Positions 16,882 through 24,473 of a stretch of DNA of 64,000 bases are shown piece after piece. Every line of letters begins with the position of its first letter. The stretch's first letter is position 1. The translations under genes and the position numbers were made by a program. The notes below the pieces were generated by a model. It ran no database searches. It was given only the letters and a program-made list of their open reading frames with translations, and was not told where the DNA came from. The stretch comes from Massilia sp. KIM (GTDB lineage Bacteria; Pseudomonadota; Gammaproteobacteria; Burkholderiales; Burkholderiaceae_D), in NCBI RefSeq assembly GCF_002007115.1, contig NZ_MVAD01000001.1:806001-870000 (forward strand), written 5' to 3'.

Positions 16882-17277
16882 GTGAGCATTCGATTAGCAA
16901 GCTGCAGCTGTGGCCAGCTCAGCGCCCGCGTGGCGGGCGAACCGGTACGCGTATCGATCTGCCATTGCCTGGCCTGCCAGCGCCGCACTGGCAGCGCCTT
17001 CGGCCAGCAGGCCCGCTTCCCGCGCGAGAAGGTCACCGTCAGCGGCGCGTCGACCGTGTTCGCGCGCACCGGCGACGAAGGCTCGACCGCCCGTTTCCAC
17101 TTTTGCCCGCAGTGCGGCGCCACCGTCTATTACGAGGCGCAGGGACTGGAAGCCTATCTGACCATTCCCGTGGGGGCCTTCGCCGACCCCGCTTTCCCGC
17201 CCCCGACCGTGTCGGTGTACGAGGAAAGGATGCATCCCTGGGTCCAGCCGCCCGCCGGCGCCGAGCACATCTTCTGA
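16882..17277 (+). CDS. GFA family (glutathione-dependent formaldehyde-activating-like) protein
   Basis: 131 residues. The GTG at 16882 is chosen because GGAGG lies about 7 nt before it and the product then starts at the domain edge; a longer frame upstream has no family similarity. The zinc-binding cysteine pattern is complete: CSCGQL, CHCLACQRRTGSAFG and FCPQCGATVYY. Family members adopt the Mss4-like fold, and the founding enzyme forms S-hydroxymethylglutathione, but most members have no proven reaction. It stands alone, convergent with the ETF-QO gene. Confidence 0.85.
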   Translation: MSIRLASCSCGQLSARVAGEPVRVSICHCLACQRRTGSAFGQQARFPREKVTVSGASTVFARTGDEGSTARFHFCPQCGATVYYEAQGLEAYLTIPVGAFADPAFPPPTVSVYEERMHPWVQPPAGAEHIF

Positions 17278-17371
17278 GGGGCGAGCCGGCAGTGCCGGTA
17301 GCGCCAATGAAAAACCGGCGCGTCCTTGCGGAACGCGCCGGTCGACGGACGCACCCGGGGTGCGCCGACAC

Positions 17372-19048
17372 TTACATGTTCGGGTAGTTCGGCCCGCCGC
17401 CGCCTTCCGGCGTGACCCAGACGATGTTCTGGGTCGGATCCTTGATGTCGCAGGTCTTGCAGTGCACGCAGTTCTGGGCGTTGATCTGCAGGCGGTCGCG
17501 GCCATCGTCGGCCTTGACGAACTCGTACACCCCCGCCGGGCAGTAGCGCTGCTCCGGACCGGCATACTTGGCGAGGTTCACGTCCACCGGCACGCTCGCG
17601 TTCTTCAGGGTCAGGTGCACCGGCTGGTCTTCGCTGTGGTTGGTGTTCGAGATGAACACCGAGGACAGGCGGTCGAAGGTCAGCTTGCCGTCCGGCTTCG
17701 GATACACGATCGGCTTGAACTGGGACGCCGGGCGCAGCGACTCGTGGTCGGCGTGCTTGTGGTGCAGGGTCCAGGGCGCCTTGCCGCGGAATACGATCTG
17801 GTCGATGCCGACCATGATCGTGCCCATCACCAGGCCCTTGGACATCCACGGCTTGAAGTTGCGCGCGATGTGCAGTTCCTCGTGCAGCCAGGATTGCTCG
17901 AAGGCCTGCGGATAGGCGCTCAGCTCGTCGCCCTGGCGGCCGGCGGCGATCGCATCGAAGGCCGCGTCGGCGGCCAGCATGCCGGTCTTGATCGCGGCGT
18001 GGCTGCCCTTGATGCGGCTGGTGTTCAGGAAGCCGGCGTCGCAGCCGATCAGGGCGCCGCCCGGGAATACGGTCTTCGGCAGCGACTGCAGGCCGCCGGC
18101 CGTGATGGCGCGCGCGCCGTAGGAGATGCGCTTGCCGCCTTCAAAGAAGCCGCGGATCGCCGGATGGGTCTTGTAGCGCTGGAATTCCTCGTAGGGCGAG
18201 AGATAGGGGTTCTGGTAGGACAGGCCCACCACGAAGCCCACGGCGACCTGGTTGTTCTCCAGGTGGTAGAGGAAGGAGCCGCCATAGGTGTCGTTGTCCA
18301 GAGGCCAGCCGGCGGTGTGGATCACCAGGCCGGGCTGGTGCTTGGCGGGATCGATTTCCCACAGTTCCTTGATGCCGATGCCGTAGGTCTGCGGGTCCTT
18401 GCCCTTGTTGAGCTCGTACTTCGCCATCAGCTGCTTGCCGAGGTGGCCGCGCGAGCCTTCCGCGAACAGGGTGTACTTGGCGTGCAGCTCCATGCCGAGC
18501 TGGAAGTCGGGGCCGGGCTCGCCATCGCGCTTGACGCCCATGTTGCCGGTGGCGACGCCCTTGACCGAGCCGTCCTCGTTGTACAGGATTTCGGCGGCCG
18601 GGAAGCCGGGGAAGATCTCGACGCCCAGCGCCTCGGCCTGCTGGCCCAGCCAGCGCACCACGTTGGCGAGCGAGATCACGTAATTGCCATGGTTGGTGAG
18701 CGCCTTCGGCACCGCGAACGAGGGGGTGGCGTAGGACTTGGTCTCGGTCAGGAACAGCACGCGATCCTCGGTCACCGCAGTGTTCAGCGGCGCGCCTTTT
18801 TCCTTCCAGTCCGGAATCAGCTCGTCCAGCGCGCGCGGATCCATGACCGCACCCGACAGGATATGGGCGCCGACCTCGCTGCCTTTTTCCAGCACGCAGA
18901 CCGATACGTCCTGGCCTTTCTCCGCGGCCAGCTGCTTGAGCCGGATCGCCGCGGACAGGCCCGCCGGGCCGCCGCCGACGATGACCACGTCGTACTCCAT
19001 CGCTTCACGCGGTCCGTATTGTTCGAGGATATTGATTGGCTCTGTCAT
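17372..19048 (-). CDS. Electron-transfer flavoprotein-ubiquinone oxidoreductase
   Basis: 558 residues from ATG 19048, where homologues start (MTEPINILEQYGPREAMEYD); the frame extends further but without support. It has the FAD site VVIVGGGPAGLSAAIRLKQL, the ubiquinone/FAD segment GGALIGCDAGFLNTSRIKGS, and a C-terminal [4Fe-4S] ferredoxin-like cluster (CPAGVYEF upstream of CVHCKTCDIKDPTQNI). It passes electrons from ETF, reduced by acyl-CoA dehydrogenases, to ubiquinone at the inner membrane. Length matches the family. The neighbourhood (SDR, thioesterase, CoA-transferase) supports a fatty-acid or ketoacid catabolism region. Confidence 0.95.
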   Translation of the reverse strand: MTEPINILEQYGPREAMEYDVVIVGGGPAGLSAAIRLKQLAAEKGQDVSVCVLEKGSEVGAHILSGAVMDPRALDELIPDWKEKGAPLNTAVTEDRVLFLTETKSYATPSFAVPKALTNHGNYVISLANVVRWLGQQAEALGVEIFPGFPAAEILYNEDGSVKGVATGNMGVKRDGEPGPDFQLGMELHAKYTLFAEGSRGHLGKQLMAKYELNKGKDPQTYGIGIKELWEIDPAKHQPGLVIHTAGWPLDNDTYGGSFLYHLENNQVAVGFVVGLSYQNPYLSPYEEFQRYKTHPAIRGFFEGGKRISYGARAITAGGLQSLPKTVFPGGALIGCDAGFLNTSRIKGSHAAIKTGMLAADAAFDAIAAGRQGDELSAYPQAFEQSWLHEELHIARNFKPWMSKGLVMGTIMVGIDQIVFRGKAPWTLHHKHADHESLRPASQFKPIVYPKPDGKLTFDRLSSVFISNTNHSEDQPVHLTLKNASVPVDVNLAKYAGPEQRYCPAGVYEFVKADDGRDRLQINAQNCVHCKTCDIKDPTQNIVWVTPEGGGGPNYPNM

Positions 19049-19222
19049 GGTTTTTATAGGTAAAAAAAATTTAAGCACGAGTGTGCGGTTTTTTGGTCCC
19101 GATTGCAACTCCGGGCGCCATTTTACGGGCAATATTAGATGCGGCAATCTAATACTGGCTATTTGTGTAATGATTATGCCTTCGCAACAAGGCGCAAGAA
19201 GCGCTGCCGAGGGGAGTCATCC

Positions 19223-19999
19223 GTGGGGATCGAAGTCAACTACGAAGGCAAGATTGCAATGGTCACCGGCGCCTCGAGCGGCCTGGGCGCGCGCTTCGCC
19301 AAGGCCCTGGCCGGCGCCGGCGCCCAGGTGGTGCTGGCCTCGCGCCGGGTCGAGCGGCTCAAGGAGCTGCGCGCCGAGATCGAGGCAGAGGGCGGGGCGG
19401 CGCACGTGGTGCGCCTGGACGTCACCGATTTCGACAGCATCAAGGCGGCGATCGCGCACGCCGAGACCGAGGCCGGCCCGATCGACATCCTGGTCAATAA
19501 CTCGGGTGTATCAAGCACGCAGAAGCTGCTCGACGTGACCGAGGAGGATTACGGCTATATCATGGACACCAATCTGCGCGGCGCCTTCTTCGTGGCCCAG
19601 CAGACCGCCAAGCGCATGATCGCGCGCGCCAAGGGCGATCCGCGCAAGCAGCATCGCATCGTCAACATCGCCTCGGTGGGCGGCTTGCGGGTGCTGCCCC
19701 AGATCGGCGTGTACTGCATGAGCAAGGCGGGCGTGGTGCAGATGACCAAGGCGATGGCGGTGGAGTGGGGCAAGTACGGCATCAACGTCAACGCCATCTG
19801 CCCCGGCTACATCGCCACAGAAATGAACGAGGACTATTTCGACACCGAACAGGGCAAGAAGCTGATCGACATGCTTCCGCGCAAGCGCCCCGGCAAGCCG
19901 GAAGACCTCGATGGGCTGCTGCTGCTCCTGGCGGCGGACGAAGCCCACTTTATCAATGGCGCCATCATCACCGCCGATGACGGCATGACGGCGCAGTAA
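19223..19999 (+). CDS. SDR family oxidoreductase
   Basis: 258 residues. The GTG at 19223 follows AGGGGAGT by about 6 nt and gives the normal SDR start (GIEVNYEGKIAMVTGASSG). Motifs are TGASSGLG, VVLASRR after beta-2 (basic, favouring NADP), NNSG in place of NNAG, catalytic Ser in IASVGG, YCMSK, and CPGYIATEM. The thioesterase gene starts 20 nt after its stop, suggesting a bicistronic unit. It is divergent from ETF-QO, so the 174-bp gap at 19049-19222 must hold both promoters. The substrate may be an acyl-CoA or hydroxyacid, an inference from neighbours. Confidence 0.88.
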   Translation: MGIEVNYEGKIAMVTGASSGLGARFAKALAGAGAQVVLASRRVERLKELRAEIEAEGGAAHVVRLDVTDFDSIKAAIAHAETEAGPIDILVNNSGVSSTQKLLDVTEEDYGYIMDTNLRGAFFVAQQTAKRMIARAKGDPRKQHRIVNIASVGGLRVLPQIGVYCMSKAGVVQMTKAMAVEWGKYGINVNAICPGYIATEMNEDYFDTEQGKKLIDMLPRKRPGKPEDLDGLLLLLAADEAHFINGAIITADDGMTAQ

Positions 20000-20019
20000 G
20001 CAAGAGCAAGAAGGAAGCA

Positions 20020-20442
20020 ATGAGCAGTAAGCAGTTCGTGCATGCAATGCGCATGCCCATCCGTTGGGGTGACATGGACGCCATGGGTCACGTCAACAAC
20101 ACCAACTATTTCCGTTACATCGAATCGGCGCGGATCGCCTGGCTGGAGAGCGTGGGCGGCTTGCCCGACCCGCGCGGCGAAGGGCCGGTGATCGTGAATG
20201 CGTCGATGAACTTTCTCAAGCAGCTGACCTATCCGGGCGAGATCGAGGTCCGCACCTTCGTGGCGCCGCCGGGCCGCTCGAGCGTGGAAGTGTCGCACGA
20301 GATCCGCCTGGTGGGGACCGACGGCGAGGCGGGGGACCTGCACGCCGAAGGCGTGGCCAAGGTCGTGTGGGTCGATTTCGCAAAGCAGAAGTCGGCGCCC
20401 CTGCCGCCAGCCCTGCGCGCCCAGCTGCCCTCGGAGGTCTAG
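20020..20442 (+). CDS. Acyl-CoA thioesterase, hotdog fold (4HBT/YbgC type)
   Basis: 140 residues from ATG 20020 with AAGGA upstream. The N-terminus has the 4-hydroxybenzoyl-CoA thioesterase signature RWGDMDAMGHVNNTNYFRYI, including the catalytic Asp and the HVNN loop, followed by ESARIAWLE on the central helix. The substrate is a fatty or aromatic acyl-CoA; sequence does not decide. It is directly downstream of the SDR and probably co-transcribed. Confidence 0.88.
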   Translation: MSSKQFVHAMRMPIRWGDMDAMGHVNNTNYFRYIESARIAWLESVGGLPDPRGEGPVIVNASMNFLKQLTYPGEIEVRTFVAPPGRSSVEVSHEIRLVGTDGEAGDLHAEGVAKVVWVDFAKQKSAPLPPALRAQLPSEV

Positions 20443-20486
20443 ACGCATCATGGCGGATAGGGCCACCCCGATTCCGCCTGCCCCGC

Positions 20487-21074
20487 CTAGCGCGCCACGC
20501 CGACCAGCTTGTGCACCAGTTCCGACGAGGTCGAGGCCGCGAACTTGCGCATCAGGCTGGCCCGGTGCATCTCCACCGTCCTGGGCGACAAATCGGTGTC
20601 CCGCGCAATCATCTTCGAGGTCTTGCCCTCGACCAGCAGGGCCGCGATCTCGCGCTCGCGCGGCGTCAGCTCGGCCGTCACCGGCCGCTTCTCGCTCACG
20701 TCCTCGAAGGTCCACACGCCGGCTCCAAGCGGCTCGGCCGGATCGAGGGCGCGTCCCGTCACGTGGCACCAGAACAGTTCCCCATTGCCGCGCCGCATGA
20801 TCCGCTCGTCCGAATAGCGTCCCTTCGCATTCATGATCGGAATAATCCTATCCCCGGTCCGCAGGAATTCGTCCATGGTCGGATACAGCACGCTGAAGGA
20901 CTGCCCGTCCAGTTGCCCGCGCTCGTAGCCGAACATGGCGGCCAGGGCCCCGTTGCAGGTCTGGATCACGCGATTGACCGAGACGCACATGCCCACCGGC
21001 GCGTGTTGGAAAATCATCTCGTAATCGATACTGTAGGATGCGTTCATCTGAGCTGGATCGACTGCTGTGTTCAT
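20487..21074 (-). CDS. PAS domain LuxR-type transcriptional regulator
   Basis: 195 residues from ATG 21074. The N-terminal PAS domain (about residues 15-130; FQHAPVGMCVSVNRVIQTCN) is followed by a LuxR/GerE helix-turn-helix with LTPREREIAALLVEGKTSKM and SPRTVEMHRASLMRKF. There is no receiver domain, so it senses a ligand or redox state directly. It is divergent from the CoA-transferase genes (113 bp between the starts), a layout that suggests control of 3-oxoacid use. That regulatory link is an inference. Confidence 0.88.
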   Translation of the reverse strand: MNTAVDPAQMNASYSIDYEMIFQHAPVGMCVSVNRVIQTCNGALAAMFGYERGQLDGQSFSVLYPTMDEFLRTGDRIIPIMNAKGRYSDERIMRRGNGELFWCHVTGRALDPAEPLGAGVWTFEDVSEKRPVTAELTPREREIAALLVEGKTSKMIARDTDLSPRTVEMHRASLMRKFAASTSSELVHKLVGVAR

Positions 21075-21187
21075 GGGCGCGGGGCCGTATTTCTACGGTA
21101 TTGTGCTTGGCTGCCGCGTATTTTATGCTGAGAATCTACTCTTGAAGTACAGAAGAGCTTTCGGCTTAATCGATAAAAGGGACGGGT

Positions 21188-21886
21188 ATGAACAAAGTGT
21201 ATCCTGATGCGAAGTCGGCACTGGCCGGCATCGTTGCAGACGGCCAGACCATCGCCGTGGGCGGTTTCGGCCTGTGCGGCATTCCTGAGGCGCTGATCGC
21301 GGCGCTGCGCGACTCCGGCGTGAAGAACCTCACCGCCATCTCCAACAACGCCGGCGTCGACGGCTTCGGCCTCGGCCAGCTGCTCGAGACGCGTCAGATC
21401 AAGAAGATGATCTCGTCCTACGTGGGCGAAAACAAGGAGTTCGCGCGCCAGTTCCTGGCCGGCGAACTGGAACTCGAATTCACCCCGCAAGGCACCCTGG
21501 CCGAAAAACTGCGCGCCGGCGGCGCCGGCATCCCGGCCTTCTACACCAAGACCGGCTACGGCACCATCGTCGCCGATGGCAAGGAAACCCGCGAATTCGA
21601 CGGCGAGCACTACGTGCTGGAACGCAGCCTGGTGCCCGACGTGTCGCTGGTCAAGGCCTACATGGCCGACAAGGCCGGCAACCTGGTGTTCCGCAAGACT
21701 GCTCGCAACTTCAACCCGAACGTGGCCACCGCGGGCAAGGTCTGCATCGTGGAAGTCGAGAAGCTGGTCGAGATCGGCGAGATCGATCCCGACCAGGTGC
21801 ACACCCCCAGCATCTTCGTGCACCGCATCGTCCACAACCCGACGCCGGAAAAGCGCATCGAACAGCGCACCGTGCGCACGAACTGA
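21188..21886 (+). CDS. 3-oxoacid CoA-transferase subunit A
   Basis: 232 residues from ATG 21188 after AAGGGACGGG. It matches the alpha subunit of SCOT/AtoD-type class I CoA-transferases: GGFGLCGIPEALIAALRDSG, then LTAISNNAGVDGFGLGQLL, and GTLAEKLRAGGAGIPAFYT. With subunit B it moves CoA from succinyl-CoA or acetyl-CoA to acetoacetate or similar 3-oxoacids in the cytosol. Whether succinyl-CoA or acetyl-CoA is the donor is not decided here. Subunit B begins 21 nt after the stop. Confidence 0.93.
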   Translation: MNKVYPDAKSALAGIVADGQTIAVGGFGLCGIPEALIAALRDSGVKNLTAISNNAGVDGFGLGQLLETRQIKKMISSYVGENKEFARQFLAGELELEFTPQGTLAEKLRAGGAGIPAFYTKTGYGTIVADGKETREFDGEHYVLERSLVPDVSLVKAYMADKAGNLVFRKTARNFNPNVATAGKVCIVEVEKLVEIGEIDPDQVHTPSIFVHRIVHNPTPEKRIEQRTVRTN

Positions 21887-21907
21887 GAACACCTTCGGAG
21901 ACAGAAC

Positions 21908-22558
21908 ATGGCATGGACTCGTGATGAAATGGCCGCGCGCGCGGCGCAGGAGCTGCAGGACGGCTTTTATGTGAACCTGGGTATCGGCCTGCCGACCCTG
22001 GTCGCCAACTATGTGCCGAAAGACATCGAAGTCTTCCTGCAGTCGGAAAACGGCCTGCTCGGCATCGGTCCCTTCCCGACCGAGGACGAGGTGGACGCCG
22101 ACCTGATCAACGCCGGCAAGCAGACCGTGACCGCCTTGCCGGGCGCCGCCTACTTCAGTTCGGCCGATTCCTTCGGCATGATCCGCGGCGGCAAGATCAA
22201 CCTGGCGATCCTGGGCGCGATGCAGGTGTCCGAGCGCGGCGACCTGGCCAACTGGATGATTCCGGGCAAGATGGTCAAGGGCATGGGCGGCGCGATGGAC
22301 CTGGTGGCCGGCGTCAAGCGCGTGGTCGTGGTGATGGAGCACGTCGCCACCGCCAAGGACGGCTCGACCAGCCACAAGATCCTCAAGAAGTGCGACCTGC
22401 CGCTCACCGGCGTGGGCGTGGTCGACCGCATCATCACCGACCTCGGCGTGATCGATGTGAGCGAGGTCGGACTCAAGCTCTTGGAACTGGCCCCGGGCGT
22501 GAGCAAGGAGCAGGTCCTGGCGGCCACCGGCTGCGAGCTGGACGTGTCCGGCGTATAA
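21908..22558 (+). CDS. 3-oxoacid CoA-transferase subunit B
   Basis: 216 residues from ATG 21908. The beta-subunit motifs are [15 protein letters not shown] and the active-site glutamate in [14 protein letters not shown], which forms the glutamyl-CoA thioester in this family. [18 protein letters not shown] and [19 protein letters not shown] complete the pattern. Length and order are normal for an AtoDA/ScoAB pair. A strong terminator follows at 22595-22635. Confidence 0.93.
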   Translation: MAWTRDEMAARAAQELQDGFYVNLGIGLPTLVANYVPKDIEVFLQSENGLLGIGPFPTEDEVDADLINAGKQTVTALPGAAYFSSADSFGMIRGGKINLAILGAMQVSERGDLANWMIPGKMVKGMGGAMDLVAGVKRVVVVMEHVATAKDGSTSHKILKKCDLPLTGVGVVDRIITDLGVIDVSEVGLKLLELAPGVSKEQVLAATGCELDVSGV

Positions 22559-22594
22559 AGCTTGCGAGGGCGGCTAATTCCGCTCCCCAATGTC

Positions 22595-22635
22595 AAACAG
22601 CCCGCGAAGCGTCCTTCGCGGGCTGTTTCTTTTTC
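22595..22635 (+). terminator. Rho-independent terminator after the CoA-transferase genes
   Basis: A 15-bp perfect stem starting AAACAGCCCGCGAAG with a CGTC loop is followed by CTTTTTC. The symmetric AAACAG/CTGTTT base means it may also stop transcription of the convergent M56 peptidase gene ending at 22660. Confidence 0.9.
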
Positions 22636-22659
22636 GGCCGTCCGAGGATGGCTCGGCGC

Positions 22660-23910
22660 TTATTTGCTGACCCAGACGTACTTGACCTGGGTCCAGTCCT
22701 CGACCGGCTGCCCGGCCGTGCGGGCAGGGTAGAAGCGGCACTTGACCAGGGCCGTGAGCGCGGCTTCGTCCAGGGCCGGGTAGCCGGAAGACTGGCTGAG
22801 CTTCGATTCCTTGACCCTGCCGTCGACCCCGACCCGGAACTGCATGGTGACCGTGCCTTCGTGGTTTTGCTTGAGCTCCTGTTCAGGGTAGTGGGGCTTG
22901 GCGCAGCTGGCGAAATCGGCGATCGCCGTGGTGTCGGCCTTCGAGGGCGCGGCCGGCGCCGCCTGAGCGAACACCGCAACGCTCATCGCGGCCAGCCCCA
23001 GGGCGGGGATGGCCGCCTTCCAGTTGGACGCCTTCGCGTCGGGACGTAGCAGTCGTTTGATGCGGGACATGAGATCTCCTCCGTTGGCCGCCTGGGCCAG
23101 GTGGTGGGTTGAGAACTGGAGTTTTTCCAGCTCGGAAAGGGCAAGTGCCAAGCGCCGCGGTTCGCCGAGCGTCCTTGCCGCGATATCGTCTGCAATCAGT
23201 TCGCGCTCGACCCGGATGCGGTGCGACAGCCACCACACGACCGGGTGATAGAAGAGCAGGGCCTCGGCGACGTTCTGGCACAGGTTGACCAGGTAGTCGT
23301 GGCGCTTGACGTGGGCCAGTTCGTGGGCCAGCAGGGCTTCCAGCAGATGGGGTGACATGCCCGACACCAGGGAGGCCGGCACCAGCACCACCGGACGCCA
23401 CCAGCCGGCCGTGAGCGGACTGGCCAGGTGCTCGACCACGCGCAGGCGGACCGCGCGCCCTATACCGAATTCGCCGGCCAGGCGGTCCAGGCGCGCCTGC
23501 CATGCCGGATCGCCCTTGCCGCGGGCGGCGCGCCGTATCCACAGCAGGCCGGCCGCCATGCGCAGACCGAGCGCGCCGGCGCAGGCAGCCCAGCCCAGGA
23601 CGATCCAGGCCAGGTGGGCGCGCACCAGGCCCTCCCAGCCCGCGCCGGCCGCGCCGGCGCCGCCCTGCATGCCGGCCAGCGGGCCGAAGCCGCCGCCGCC
23701 GGCGGCCTCGCCCAGGCGCTGGACCAGGCTGAAGGCGGGCCAGATGACGCAGGCCAGCAGGCCCAGGCAGAGAACGAGGTAGCGCGCCTGGGGCCGCGCG
23801 CGGCGCAGGGCGAACAGGGCCAGGGCGGTCTCGACGCCGATCATGGCGCCTTGCCACAGGAAGTCGAGCAGGGTCCAGCCGAGGGCCGCGACCAAGGCCT
23901 GGGCGCTCAC
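22660..23910 (-). CDS. M56 (BlaR1-type) membrane metallopeptidase with TonB-like C-terminus
   Basis: 416 residues. The GTG at 23910 overlaps the TGA of the blaI-like gene (GTGA). N-terminal membrane helices (LGWTLLDFLWQGAMIG, YLVLCLGLLACVIWPAF and a third around residue 100) surround a gluzincin domain with the zinc motif LLAHELAHVKRHDYLVN. A further helix near residue 300 leads to a periplasmic domain that is not a penicillin-binding sensor but a TonB/energy-transducer C-terminal fold: HYPEQELKQNHEGTVTMQF, VDGRVKES, CRFYPAR. In the BlaR1 pathway such a protease triggers removal of the BlaI repressor. The TonB-type tail suggests another envelope signal. Confidence 0.88.
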   Translation of the reverse strand: MSAQALVAALGWTLLDFLWQGAMIGVETALALFALRRARPQARYLVLCLGLLACVIWPAFSLVQRLGEAAGGGGFGPLAGMQGGAGAAGAGWEGLVRAHLAWIVLGWAACAGALGLRMAAGLLWIRRAARGKGDPAWQARLDRLAGEFGIGRAVRLRVVEHLASPLTAGWWRPVVLVPASLVSGMSPHLLEALLAHELAHVKRHDYLVNLCQNVAEALLFYHPVVWWLSHRIRVERELIADDIAARTLGEPRRLALALSELEKLQFSTHHLAQAANGGDLMSRIKRLLRPDAKASNWKAAIPALGLAAMSVAVFAQAAPAAPSKADTTAIADFASCAKPHYPEQELKQNHEGTVTMQFRVGVDGRVKESKLSQSSGYPALDEAALTALVKCRFYPARTAGQPVEDWTQVKYVWVSK

Positions 23911-24302
23911 GCCTTGTCCTCCGGCGGAGCCTCGCGCAGCAGCTTCTCGATCTCCTCGCGCTCCTTGTTCGAGATCCCGCTCTTGAGGGCCGCCAGCACG
24001 AGGGCCTTGGCCGAGCCGGCGAAGGCGCGCTGCATCAGGTCCTTGAGCAGATTGGTCTGGAGCGCGTCGCGCGCATGGGCCGGGGCGTAGACGTGCGAGC
24101 GTTCGCTCTCGTCGCGGGTGAGCAGGCCCTTGCCGTGCATGACCTGCATCAGGCGCAGCACGGTGGCATAAGTGACCTCGGGCCGGGTCGCGAGCATGGC
24201 TTCGTGCACCTGCTTGGCGGTGGCGGCGCCCAGCGGCCACAGCACTTGCAGCAGATCCAGTTCGGCCGGCGTCGGTTTGGGGGTATCGGTGCTGCGCGGC
24301 AT
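23907..24302 (-). CDS. BlaI/MecI/CopY family transcriptional repressor
   Basis: 131 residues from ATG 24302, behind GGAGGAAAGC. The winged-helix domain reads PTPAELDLLQVLWPLGAATA, then KQVHEAMLATRPEVTYATVL and GLLTRDESERSHVYAPAHAR, the typical BlaI sequence including the scissile-region DESERSHVY. It represses its own operon and targets in this family and is lifted by the partner M56 protease, encoded immediately downstream with a 4-nt overlap. A palindromic operator lies 43 bp upstream. Confidence 0.92.
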   Translation of the reverse strand: MPRSTDTPKPTPAELDLLQVLWPLGAATAKQVHEAMLATRPEVTYATVLRLMQVMHGKGLLTRDESERSHVYAPAHARDALQTNLLKDLMQRAFAGSAKALVLAALKSGISNKEREEIEKLLREAPPEDKA

Positions 24303-24344
24303 GCTTTCCTCCAGGTGGTTCGGACAGGTCTAGAGTAGTTGGTC

Positions 24345-24360
24345 TAGACAGGCATGTCTA
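24345..24360. promoter_or_regulatory. Palindromic operator between blaI-like gene and the DUF4214 gene
   Basis: TAGACA-GGCA-TGTCTA is a perfect 6-bp dyad resembling the TACA-TGTA operators known for BlaI/MecI. A second element, GGTCTAGA, occurs at 24327-24334 and again at 24341-24348, giving a 14-nt phased pair. The location between divergent genes allows BlaI to act on both. Binding is inferred. Confidence 0.65.
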
Positions 24361-24473
24361 CAAGTTTTCGATGCGTGCGCATGCTTCATGCGCCGCGCAT
24401 GGCCGTGAGTATCGGTGATGATTCCCGCCAATCGGACAGTTATACTTGTCAGATTTTATCGAGCGTTTCCGCC

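Noticed and set aside
15357..16882. Horizontally acquired island around the third GT9 and carbamoyltransferase remnant
   Set aside because: The region looks slightly less GC-biased by eye, but there are no mobile-element genes, direct repeats or tRNA at the borders, so transfer cannot be supported without a calculation.
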